Positions 1 to 8,521 of a stretch of 64,000 nt of DNA are shown one piece after another. The first letter of the stretch is position 1, and each line of letters starts with the position of its first letter. The position numbers and the translations under genes are program-made. Under the pieces are notes generated by a model. That model was given only the letters and a program-made list of their open reading frames with translations. It had not been told where the DNA came from and ran no database searches. The DNA comes from Hydractinia symbiolongicarpus (Eukaryota > Cnidaria > Hydrozoa > Anthoathecata > Hydractiniidae): positions 41,065,201-41,129,200 of the forward strand of contig NC_079875.1 of the NCBI RefSeq assembly GCF_029227915.1. Direction: 5' to 3'.

Positions 1-76
1 AATTTAAAAAATCGTTCGGGAAATAAGTTTACTCACTGGGTACTTTCTTTGTATACATTCGACTATACGGGCCAAG

Positions 77-101
77 CCCGGGATTTACGGGAAATCGCGG
101 G
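77..101. other. Core inverted repeat 1, representative copy
   Basis: CCCGGGATTT (77-86), loop ACGGG (87-91), and AAATCGCGGG (92-101) can form a 10-position stem with one G-G mismatch. It is complete in AAGCCCGGG monomers (families C, D, H) and has one or two wobble or mismatched pairs in the GAGTCCGGG and GAGTTCGGG families. Nearly every monomer carries a version. Confidence 0.8.
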
Positions 102-120
102 TTTTCCTTTGCCGGCGATT
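93..120. other. Core inverted repeat 2, sharing an arm with repeat 1
   Basis: AATCGCGGG (93-101) can also pair with CCGGCGATT (112-120) across a 10-base loop, with one G-G mismatch. The left arm is the right arm of inverted repeat 1, so the two hairpins are mutually exclusive on one strand. Family H (TTCGGCGATT) weakens this second stem. Confidence 0.75.
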
Positions 121-1217
121 AAACCACTTTCATTAAGCGTCTCATCAAAAATGAAAACATTTCTGAAAACTAAAAGTCTTATGCGTTTTAGTGGTGAAAA
201 AATAATTTAAAAAATCGTTTGGGAAATGAGTTTACTCCCTGGGTACTTTCTTTGTATACTTTTGACTATACGGGTCAAGTCCGGGATTTACGGGAAATCG
301 CGGGTTTTCGTTTGCCGGCGATTAAACTTCTTTTATTCAGCGTCTCATCAAAAATGAAAACATTTTTAAAAACTACAAGTCTCATGGGCTTTAGTGGTGA
401 AATAATAATTTAAAAAATCGTTTGGGAAATGAGTTTACTCCCTGGGTACATTCTTTGTATACTTTTGACTATACGGACCGAGCTCGGGATTTACGGGAAA
501 TCGCAGGTTTTCGTTTGCCGGCGATTAAACTTCTTTTATTCAGCGTCTCATCAAAAATGAAAACATTTTTAAAAACTACAAGTCTCATGGGCTTTAGTGG
601 TGAAACAATAATTTAAAAAATCGTTTGGGAAATGAGTTTACTCCCTGGGTACTTTCTTTGTATACTTTTGACTATACGGGCCAAGCCCGGGATTTACGGG
701 AAATCGCGGGTTCTCATTTTCCGGCGATTAAACTTCTTTTATTCACCGTCTCATCAAAAATGAAGACAATTTTGAAAACTACAAGTCTTATGCGTTTTAG
801 TGATGAAAAAATAATTTAAAAAATCGTTCTGGAAATGAGTTTACTCACAGGGTACTTTCTTTGTATACATTCGACTATGCGGGCCAAGCCCGGATTTACG
901 GGAAATCGCGGGTTTTCGTTTGCCGGCGATTAAACCTCTTTTAGTAAGCGTCTCATCAGAAATAAAAACATTTTTGAAAACTACAAGTCTCATGCGTTTT
1001 AGTGGTGAAAAAAAAATTTAAAAAATCGTTCGGGAAATGAGTTTACTCCCTGGGTACTTTCTTTGTATACTTTTGACTATACGGGCCAAGCCCGGGATTT
1101 ACGGGAAATCGCGGTTTTTCGTTTGCCGGCGATTAAACATCTTTTATTCAGCGTCTCATCAAAAATGAAAACATTTTTGAAAACTACAAGTCTCATGCGT
1201 TTTAGTGGTGAAAAAAT

Positions 1218-1420
1218 AATTTAAAAAATCGTTCCGGAAATGAGTTTACTCCCTGGGTACTTTCTTTGTATGCTTTTGACTATACGGGCCGAGTCCGGGA
1301 TTTTCGGGAAATCGCAGGTTTTCGTTTGCCGGCGATTAAACTTCTTTTATTCAGCGTCTCATCAAAAATGAAAAATATTTTGAAAACTACAAGTCTCATG
1401 CGTTGTAGTGGTGAAAAAAT
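1218..1420 (+). repeat. Monomer family A exemplar (TATGC / TTTTCGGG type)
   Basis: This 203-bp unit is marked by TTTGTATGCTTTTGAC in place of GTATAC, GAGTCCGGGATTTTCGGG in the core, GCAGG after AAATC, and ATGAAAAATATTTTG in the right half. Family A is spread through most of the window, often next to family B. Examples lie around 2841, 3240, 16030, 18070, 21000, 25980, 28210, 32060, 40380, 43220 and 46670. Loss of GTATAC removes the small GTATA/TATAC inverted repeat that most other families keep. Confidence 0.85.
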
Positions 1421-1623
1421 AATTTAAAAAATCGTTCGGGAAATGAGTTTACTCCCTGGGTACTTTCTTTGTATACTTTTGACTATACGGGCCGAGTCCG
1501 GGATTTACGGGAAGTCGCGGGTTTTCGTTTGCCGGCGATTAAACTTCTTTTATTCAGCGTCTCATCAAAAATGAAAACATTTTTAAAAACTACAAGTCTC
1601 CTGGGCTTTAGTGGTGAAATAAT
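1421..1623 (+). repeat. Monomer family B exemplar (GGGAAGTCGCGGG type)
   Basis: This 203-bp unit is marked by GAGTCCGGGATTTACGGGAA followed by GTCGCGGG (the usual AAATCGC has become AAGTCGC), and by CAAGTCTCCTGGGC near the right end. A sub-lineage has GAGTCCGGAATTTACGGG and ends in GTGAAATTATAATTT, as at about 5073-5275. Family B commonly follows family A or D. The A-to-G change in the shared dyad arm replaces one A-T pair with a G-T wobble. Confidence 0.85.
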
Positions 1624-1826
1624 AATTTAAAAAATCGTTCGGGAAATGAGTTTACACCCTGGGTACTTTCTTTGTATGCTTTTGACTATACGGGCCGAGT
1701 CCGGGATTTTCGAGAAATCGCAGGTTTTCGTTTGCCGGCGATTAAACTTCTTTTATTCAGCGTCTCATCAAAAATGAGAAATATTTTGAAAACTACAAGT
1801 CTCATGCGTTTTAGTGGTGAAAAAAT

Positions 1827-2028
1827 AATTTAAAAAATCGTTTGGGAAAGGAGTTTACTCCCTGGGTACTTTCTTTGTATACTTTTGATTATACGGGCCG
1901 GGTCCCGGGTTTACGGGAAATGGCGGGTTTTCGTTTCCTGGCGATTAAACTTCTTTTATTCAGCGTCTCATCAAAAATGAAACATTTTTGAAAACTACAA
2001 GTCTTATGCGTTTTAGTGGTGAAAAAAT
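1827..2028 (+). repeat. Monomer family E exemplar (GGGTCCCGGGTTTACGGG type)
   Basis: This 202-bp unit is marked by TTTTGATTATACGGGCCG, GGTCCCGGGTTTACGGG, AAATGGCGGG (C to G inside the dyad arm) and, here, TTTCCTGGCGATT. A related 204-bp variant with TTTGTATAACTTTTGATT occurs at 4058-4261 and at about 6290, 17050, 18871, 21710, 44430 and 47880. It is longer by one base from the extra A. Confidence 0.85.
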
Positions 2029-2840
2029 AATTTAAAAAATCGTTCGGGAAATGAGTTTACACCCTGGGTACTTTCTTTGTATACTTTTGACTATACGGGC
2101 CGAGTCCGGGATTTACGGGAAGTCGTGGGTTTTCGTTTGCCGGCGATTAAACTTCTTTTATTCAGCGTCTCATCAAAAATAAAAACATTTTTAAAAACTA
2201 CAAGTCTCCTGGGCTTTAGTGGTGAAATAATAATTTAAAAAATCATTCGGGAAATGAGTTTACACCCTGGGTACTTTCTTTGTATGCTTTTGACTATACG
2301 GGCCGAGTCCGGGATTTTCGGGAAATCGCAGGTTTTCGTTTGCCGGCGATTAAACTTCTTTTATTCAGCGTCTCATCAAAAATGAAAAATATTTTGAAAA
2401 CTGCAAGTCTCATGCGTTTTAGTGGTGAAAAAATAATTTAAAAAAACGTTCGGGAAATGAGTTTATTCACAGGGTTCTTTCTTTGTATACATTCGACTAT
2501 ACGGGCCAAGCCCGGGATTTACGGGAAATCGCGGGTTTTTCTTTGCCGGCGATTAAACCACTTTCATTAAGCGTCTCATCAAAAATGAAAATATTTCTAA
2601 AAACTACAAGTCTCATGCGTTTTAGTGGTGAAAAAATAATTTAAAAAATAGTTCGCAAAAAAACTTTACTCCCTGGGTACTTTCTTTGTATACTTTTGAC
2701 TATACGGGCCGAGTTCGGGATTTACGGGAAATCGCGGGTTTTCGTTTGCCGGCGATTAAACTTCTTTTATTCAGCGTCTCATCAAAAATGAAAACATTTT
2801 TAAAAACTACAAGTCTCATGCTTTTTAGTGGTGAAAAAAT

Positions 2841-4057
2841 AATTTAAAAAATCGTTCCGGAAATGAGTTTACTCCCTGGGTACTTTCTTTGTATGCTTTT
2901 GACTATACGGGCCGAGTCCGGGATTTTCGGGAAATCGCAGGTTTTCGTTTGCCGGCGATTAAACTTCTTTTATTCAGCGTCTCATCAAAAATGAAAAATA
3001 TTTTGAAAACTACAAGTCTCATGCGTTGTAGTGGTGAAAAAATAATTTAAAAAATCGTTCGGGAAATGAGTTTACTCCCTGGGTACTTTCTTTGTATACT
3101 TTTGACTATACGGGCCGAGTCCGGGATTTACGGGAAGTCGCGGGTTTTCGTTTGCCGGCGTTTAAACTTCTTTTATTCAGCGTCTCATCAAAAATGAAAA
3201 CATTTTTAAAAACTACAAGTCTCCTGGGCTTTAGTGGTGAAATAATAATTTAAAAAATCGTTCGGGAAATGAGTTTACACCCTGGGTACTTTCTTTGTAT
3301 GCTTTTGACTATACGGGCCGAGTCCGGGATTTTCGGGAAATCGCAGGTTTTCGTTTGCCGGCGATTAAACTTCTTTTATTCAGCGTCTCATCAAAAATGA
3401 AAAATATTTTGAAAACTACAAGTCTCATGCGTTTTAGTGGTGAAAAAATAATTTAAAAAATCGTTTGGGAAAGGAGTTTACTCCCTGGGTACTTTCTTTG
3501 TATACTTTTGATTATACGGGCCGGGTCCCGGGTTTACGGGAAATGGCGGGTTTTCGTTTCCTGGCGATTAAACTTCTTTTATTCAGCGTGTCATCAAAAA
3601 TGAAACATTTTTGAAAACTACAAGTCTTATGCGTTTTAGTGGTGAAAAAATAATTTAAAAAATCGTTCGGGAAATGAGTTTACACCCTGGGTACTTTCTT
3701 TGTATACTTTTTACTATACGGGCCGAGTCCGGGATTTACGGGAAGTCGCGGGTTTTCGTTTGCCGGCGATTAAACTTCTTTTATTCAGCGTCTCATCAAA
3801 AATGAAAACATTTTTAAAAACTACAAGTCTCCTGGGCTTTAGTGGTGAAATAATAATTTAAAAAATCATTCGGGAAATGAGTTTACACCCTGGGTACTTT
3901 CTTTGTATGCTTTTGACTATACGGGCCGAGTCCGGGATTTTCGGGAAATCGCAGGTTTTCGTTTGCCGGCGATTAAACTTCTTTTATTCAGCGTCTCATC
4001 AAAAATGAAAAATATTTTGAAAACTGCAAGTCTCATGCGTTTTAGTGGTGAAAAAAT
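2841..4057 (+). repeat. Six-monomer block A-B-A-E-B-A, copy 2
   Basis: This is the counterpart of 1218-2434. Small private differences include GGCGTTTAAAC for GGCGATTAAAC near 3160 and GCGTGTCATC for GCGTCTCATC near 3587. The GTGTCATC variant recurs near 18410 and 21243, which ties this copy to the long-range duplicate. Confidence 0.85.
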
Positions 4058-4261
4058 AATTTAAAAAATCGTTCGGGAAATGAGTTTACTCCCTGGGTAC
4101 TTTCTTTGTATAACTTTTGATTATACGGGCCGGGTCCCGGGTTTACGGGAAATGGCGGGTTTTGGTTTGCCGTCGATTAAACTTCTTTTATTCAGCGTCT
4201 CATCAAAAATGAAAACATTTTTGAAAACTACAAGTCTCATGCGTTTTAGTGGTGAAAAGAT

Positions 4262-4464
4262 AATTTAAAAAATCGTTTTGGAAATGAGTTTATTCACAGG
4301 GTTCTTTCTTTGTATACATTCGACTATACGGGCCAAGCCCGGGATTTACGGGAAATCGCGGGTTTTTCTTTGCCGGCGATTAAACCACTTTCATTAAGCG
4401 TCTCATCAAAAATGAAAATATTTCTAAAAACTACAAGTCTCATGCGTTTTAGTGGTGAAAAAAT
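4262..4464 (+). repeat. Monomer family C exemplar (CACAGGG / AAACCACTTTCATT type)
   Basis: This 203-bp unit is marked by CGTTTTGGAAATGAG, TTCACAGGG in place of CTCCCTGGG, CATTCGAC in place of CTTTTGAC, AAGCCCGGG (a CCCGGG palindrome) and AAACCACTTTCATTAAGCG. It usually follows family E and precedes family G. Its core forms the best version of the upstream dyad, because AAGCCCGGG supplies all three outer C-G pairs. Confidence 0.85.
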
Positions 4465-5275
4465 AATTTAAAAAATAGTTCGCAAAAAAACTTTACTCCC
4501 TGGGTACTTTCTTTGTATACTTTTGACTATACGGGCCGAGTTCGGGATTTACGGGAAATCGCGGGTTTTCGTTTGCCGGCGATTAAACTTCTTTTATTCA
4601 GCGTCTCATCAAAAATGAAAACATTTTTAAAAACTACAAGTCTCATGGGCTTTAGTGGTGAAATAATAATTTAAAAAATCGTTTGGGAAATGAGTTTACT
4701 CCCTGGGTACTTTCTTTGTATACTTTTGACTATACGGGCCAAGCCCGGGATTTACGGGAAATCGCGGGTTTTCGTTTTTCGGCGATTAAACTTCTTTTAT
4801 TCAGCGTCTCATCAAAAATGAAACATTTTTGAAAACTACAAGTCTTATGCGTTTTAGTGGTGAAAAAATAATTTAAAAAATCGTTTTGGAAATGAGTTTA
4901 TTCACAGGGTACTTTCTTTGTATACATTCGACTATACGGGCCAAGCCCGGGATTTACGGGAAATCGCGGGTTTTCGTTTGCCGGCGATTAAACCTCTTTC
5001 AGTAAGCGTCTCATCAAAAATAAAAACATTTCTGAAAACTACAAGTCTCATGCGTTGTAGTGGTGAAAAAATAATTTAAAAAATCGTTCGGGAAATGAGT
5101 TTACTCCCTGGGTACTTTCTTTGTATACTTTTGACTATACGGGCCGAGTCCGGAATTTACGGGAAGTCGCGGGTTTTCGTTTGCCGGCGATTAAACTTCT
5201 TTTATTCAGCGTCTCATCAAAATTGAAAACATTTTTAAAAACTACAAGTCTCCTGGGCTTTAGTGGTGAAATTAT

Positions 5276-5478
5276 AATTTAAAAAATCGTTTGGGAAATG
5301 AGTTTACTCCCTGGGTACTTTCTTTGTATACTTTTGACTATACGGACCGAGTTCGGGATTTACGGGAAATCGCAGGTTTTCGTTTGCCGGCGATTAAACT
5401 TCTTTTATTCAGCGTCTCATCAAAAATGAAAACATTTTTAAAAACTACAAGTCTCATGGGCTTTAGTGGTGAAAAAAT
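5276..5478 (+). repeat. Monomer family F exemplar (GACCGAGTTCGGG type)
   Basis: This 203-bp unit is marked by CGTTTGGGAAATGAG, CTATACGGACCGAG, GTTCGGGATTTACGGGA and AAATCGCAGG, and ends in CATGGGCTTTAGTGG. It carries the CENP-B-box-like 17-mer at 5351-5367. A sub-lineage missing one base (CTTTCTTTTATAC or CTTTCTTTTAAAC) occurs near 26997, 29230, 33290, 34300, 38350, 41590, 51950, 52540, 53760 and 54972. Confidence 0.85.
5351..5367 (+). other. CENP-B-box-like 17-mer, representative copy
   Basis: GTTCGGGATTTACGGGA has TTCG, seven bases, then CGGG, which is the spacing of the mammalian CENP-B box core NTTCGNNNNANNCGGGN. Eight of the nine fixed positions match; the central A is T here. It is present in families F, G and most F', and absent where the sequence is GAGTCCGGG or AAGCCCGGG. 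Binding by any CENP-B-like protein is untested. Confidence 0.5.
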
Positions 5479-5681
5479 AATTTAAAAAATAGTTCGCAAA
5501 ATGACTTTACTCCCTGGGTACTTTCTTTGTATACTTTTTACTATACGGGCCGAGTTCGGGATTTACGGGAAATCGCGGGTTTTCGTTTGCCGGCGATTAA
5601 ACTTCTTTTATTCAGCGTCTCATCAAAAATGAAAACATTTTTAAAAACTACAAGTCTCATGGGCTTTAGTGGTGAAATTAT
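5479..5681 (+). repeat. Monomer family G exemplar (ATAGTTCGCAAAATGAC type)
   Basis: This 203-bp unit is marked by AATAGTTCGCAAAATGACTT at its start (elsewhere CGCGAAATGAC or CGCAAAAAAAC), TTTTTACTATACGGGCC, and GAGTTCGGGATTTACGGG with GCGGG retained. The CENP-B-box-like 17-mer lies at 5554-5570. Family G normally follows family C or F and precedes F'. Confidence 0.85.
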
Positions 5682-5884
5682 AATTTAAAAAATCGTTTGG
5701 GAAATGAGTTTACACCCTGGGTACTTTCTTTGTATACTTTTGACTATACGGACCGAGTTCGGGATTTACGGGAAATCGCAGGTTTTCGTTTGCCGGCGAT
5801 TAAACTTCTTTTATTCAGCGTCTCATCAAAAATGAAAACATTTTTAAGAACTACAGGTCTCATGGGCTATAGTGGTGAAATAAT
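5682..5884 (+). repeat. Monomer family F' exemplar (TTTAAGAACTACA / GGGCTATAG type)
   Basis: This 203-bp relative of family F is recognised by TTTACACCCTGGG, GGACCGAGTTCGGG, TTTTTAAGAACTACA and CATGGGCTATAGTGG. Its low copy number makes it a good landmark. I find it starting at about 5682, 7914, 20495, 23336, 25161, 27391, 31243, 36514 and 37731, each time after a family G monomer or a G-derived right end. Confidence 0.85.
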
Positions 5885-6086
5885 AATTTAAAAAATCGTT
5901 TGGGAAATGAGTTTACTCCCTGGGTACTTTCTTTGTGTACTTTTGACTATACGGGCCAAGCCCGGGATTTACGGGAAATCGCGGGTTTTCGTTTTTCGGC
6001 GATTAAACTTATTTTATTCAGCGGCTCATCAAAAATGAAACATTTTTGAAAACTACAAGTCTTATGCGTTTTAGTGGTGAAAAAAT
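5885..6086 (+). repeat. Monomer family H exemplar (TTTTTCGGCGATT type)
   Basis: This 202-bp unit is marked by CGTTTGGGAAATGAG, CCAAGCCCGGG, TTTTCGTTTTTCGGCGATT (the GCC of GCCGGCG is lost) and ATGAAACATTTTTG, which lacks one A. The single-base loss shifts the left-half open frame, and a sub-lineage with GGGATTAACGGG near 27200, 29430, 33500, 34500, 38560 and 41789 adds an in-frame stop. The TCGG change weakens the downstream dyad. Confidence 0.85.
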
Positions 6087-6289
6087 AATTTAAAAAATCG
6101 TTTTGGAAATGAGTTTATTCACAGGGTACTTTCTTTGTATACATTCGACTATACGGGCCAAGCCCGGGATTTACAGGAAATCGCGAGTTTTCGTTTGCCG
6201 GCGATTAAACCTCTTTCAGTAAGCGTCTCATCAAAAATAAAAACATTTCTGAAAACTACAAGTCTCATGCGTTGTAGTGGTGAAAAAAT
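6087..6289 (+). repeat. Monomer family D exemplar (AAACCTCTTTCAGTAAGCG type)
   Basis: This 203-bp unit shares the CACAGGG, CATTCGAC and AAGCCCGGG left half with family C, but has AAACCTCTTTCAGTAAGCG, CATCAAAAATAAAAAC and GCGTTGTAGTGG on the right. This copy also has TTTACAGGAAATCGCGAG, a sub-lineage marker shared with copies near 8330, 25580, 27810, 31660, 36930 and 39970. Family D nearly always follows family H. Confidence 0.85.
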
Positions 6290-8521
6290 AATTTAAAAAA
6301 TCGTTCGGGAAATGAGTTTACTCCTTGGGTACTTTCTTTGTATAACTTTTGATTATACGGGCCGGGTCCCGGGTTTACGGGAAATGGCGGGTTTTGGTTT
6401 GCCGTCGATTAAACTTCTTTTATTCAGCGTCTCATCAAAAATGAAAACATTTTTGAAAACTACAAGTCTCATGCGTTTTAGTGGTGAAAAGATAATTTAA
6501 AAAATCGTTTTGGAAATGAGTTTATTCACAGGGTTCTTTCTTAGTATACATTCGACTATACGGGCCAAGCCCGGGATTTACGGGAAATCGCGGGTTTTTC
6601 TTTGCCGGCGATTAAACCACTTTCATTAAGCGTCTCATCAAAAATGAAAATATTTCTAAAAACTACAAGTCTCATGCGTTTTAGTGGTGAAAAAATAATT
6701 TAAAAAATAGTTCGCAAAAAAACTTTACTCCCTGGGTACTTTCTTTGTATACTTTTGACTATACGGGCCGAGTTCGGGATTTACGGGAAATCGCGGGTTT
6801 TCGTTTGCCGGCGATTAAACTTCTTTTATTCAGCGTCTCATCAAAAATGAAAACATTTTTAAAAACTACAAGTCTCATGGGCTTTAGTGGTGAAATAATA
6901 ATTTAAAAAATCGTTTGGGAAATGAGTTTACTCCCTGGGTACTTTCTTTGTATACTTTTGACTATACGGGCCAAGCCCGGGATTTACGGGAAATCGCGGG
7001 TTTTCGTTTTTCGGCGATTAAACTTCTTTTATTCAGCGTCTCATCAAAAATGAAACATTTTTGAAAACTACAAGTCTTATGCGTTTTAGTGGTGAAAAAA
7101 TAATTTAAAAAATCGTTTTGGAAATGAGTTTATTCACAGGGTACTTTCTTTGTATACATTCGACTATACGGGCCAAGCCCGGGATTTACGGGAAATCGCG
7201 GGTTTTCGTTTGCCGGCGATTAAACCTCTTTCAGTAAGCGTCTCATCAAAAATAAAAACATTTCTGAAAACTACAAGTCTCATGCGTTGTAGTGGTGAAA
7301 AAATAATTTAAAAAATCGTTCGGGAAATGAGTTTACTCCCTGGGTACTTTCTTTGTATACTTTTGACTATACGGGCCGAGTCCGGAATTTACGGGAAGTC
7401 GCGGGTTTTCGTTTGCCGGCGATTAAACTTCTTTTATTCAGCGTCTCATCAAAATTGAAAACATTTTTAAAAACTACAAGTCTCCTGGGCTTTAGTGGTG
7501 AAATTATAATTTAAAAAATCGTTTGGGAAATGAGTTTACTCCCTGGGTACTTTCTTTGTATACTTTTGACTATACGGACCGAGTTCGGGATTTACGGGAA
7601 ATCGCAGGTTTTCGTTTGCCGGCGATTAAACTTCTTTTATTCAGCGTCTCATCAAAAATGAAAACATTTTTAAAAACTACAAGTCTCATGGGCTTTAGTG
7701 GTGAAAAAATAATTTAAAAAATAGTTCGCAAAATGACTTTACTCCCTGGGTACTTTCTTTGTATACTTTTTACTATACGGGCCGAGTTCGGGATTTACGG
7801 GAAATCGCGGGTTTTCGTTTGCCGGCGATTAAACTTCTTTTATTCAGCGTCTCATCAAAAATGAAAACATTTTTAAAAACTACAAGTCTCATGGGCTTTA
7901 GTGGTGAAATTATAATTTAAAAAATCGTTTGGGAAATGAGTTTACACCCTGGGTACTTTCTTTGTATACTTTTGACTATACGGACCGAGTTCGGGATTTA
8001 CGGGAAATCGCAGGTTTTCGTTTGCCGGCGATTAAACTTCTTTTATTCAGCGTCTCATCAAAAATGAAAACATTTTTAAGAACTACAGGTCTCATGGGCT
8101 ATAGTGGTGAAATAATAATTTAAAAAATCGTTTGGGAAATGAGTTTACTCCCTGGGTACTTTCTTTGTATACTTTTGACTATACGGGCCAAGCCCGGGAT
8201 TTACGGGAAATCGCGGGTTTTCGTTTTTCGGCGATTAAACTTATTTTATTCAGCGGCTCATCAAAAATGAAACATTTTTGAAAACTACAAGTCTTATGCG
8301 TTTTAGTGGTGAAAAAATAATTTAAAAAATCGTTTTGGAAATGAGTTTATTCACAGGGTACTTTCTTTGTATACATTCGACTATACGGGCCAAGCCCGGG
8401 ATTTACAGGAAATCGCGAGTTTTCGTTTGCCGGCGATTAAACCTCTTTCAGTAAGCGTCTCATCAAAAATAAAAACATTTCTGAAAACTACAAGTCTCAT
8501 GCGTTGTAGTGGTGAAAAAAT
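6290..8521 (+). repeat. 11-mer higher-order unit (2232 bp), copy 2
   Basis: This is a direct tandem repeat of 4058-6289. Differences seen include CTTAGTATAC near 6541 against CTTTGTATAC in copy 1, and CTTTGTATAC near 8165 against TTTGTGTAC in copy 1. It is followed at 8522 by a family B monomer, not E', so the block is present twice only. Confidence 0.92.

Larger units (their letters stand above)
1218..2434 (+). repeat. Six-monomer block A-B-A-E-B-A, copy 1
   Basis: It matches 2841-4057 at an offset of 1623 bp (8 monomers). Both blocks run CGTTCCGGAAATGAG (A), B, A, GGGAAAGGAG (E), B, and an A with AATCATTCGGG and AAACTGCAAG. The family C and G monomers that follow (2435-2840) match 4262-4667 instead, because a 204-bp E-type unit lies at 4058-4261. 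Confidence 0.85.
813..5884 (+). repeat. Long-range segmental duplication, 25 monomers, left copy
   Basis: The order of monomer variants matches 15627-20697 at an offset of 14813-14814 bp (73 monomers). Shared rare markers include CATCAGAAATAAAAAC, GCGGTTTTTCG, GAGAAA in a family A core, AAACTGCAAG and TATAACTTTTG. Both copies have 25 monomers, but each has lost a different one. Here the E-variant monomer preceding family C is missing and the joint is a chimera at about 2435. In the right copy a family E monomer is fused away. Confidence 0.8.
4058..6289 (+). repeat. 11-mer higher-order unit (2232 bp), copy 1
   Basis: The eleven monomers read E'-C-G-H-D-B-F-G-F'-H-D. The next 2232 bp repeat the same order and rare markers, including TTTGCCGTCG, GCAAAAAAACTTTAC, AAAATTGAAAAC, GAACTACAGGTC and TTTACAGGAAATCGCGAG. 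Only scattered single-base differences were seen, for example CTCCCTGGG here and CTCCTTGGG in copy 2. Confidence 0.92.

Noticed and set aside
104-120. Second CENP-B box candidate at TTTCGTTTGCCGGCGAT
   Set aside because: The TTCGTT half fits, but the essential A and the CGGG half are absent at the required spacing.
219-413. Repeated 62-64 codon open frames on the + strand as a tandem gene family
   Set aside because: They recur only because the monomer recurs. Most begin at TTG, all end within the monomer at the same ATTTAA, the monomer length of 203 is not a multiple of three, and families H and E are frameshifted. No promoter, intron or known domain was recognised.
5347-5370. RNA polymerase III B box or tRNA-like element at GAGTTCGGGATTT
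   Set aside because: GTTCG fits, but the following invariant A of GTTCRANYC is G, no matching A box lies at a suitable distance upstream, and no cloverleaf was found.
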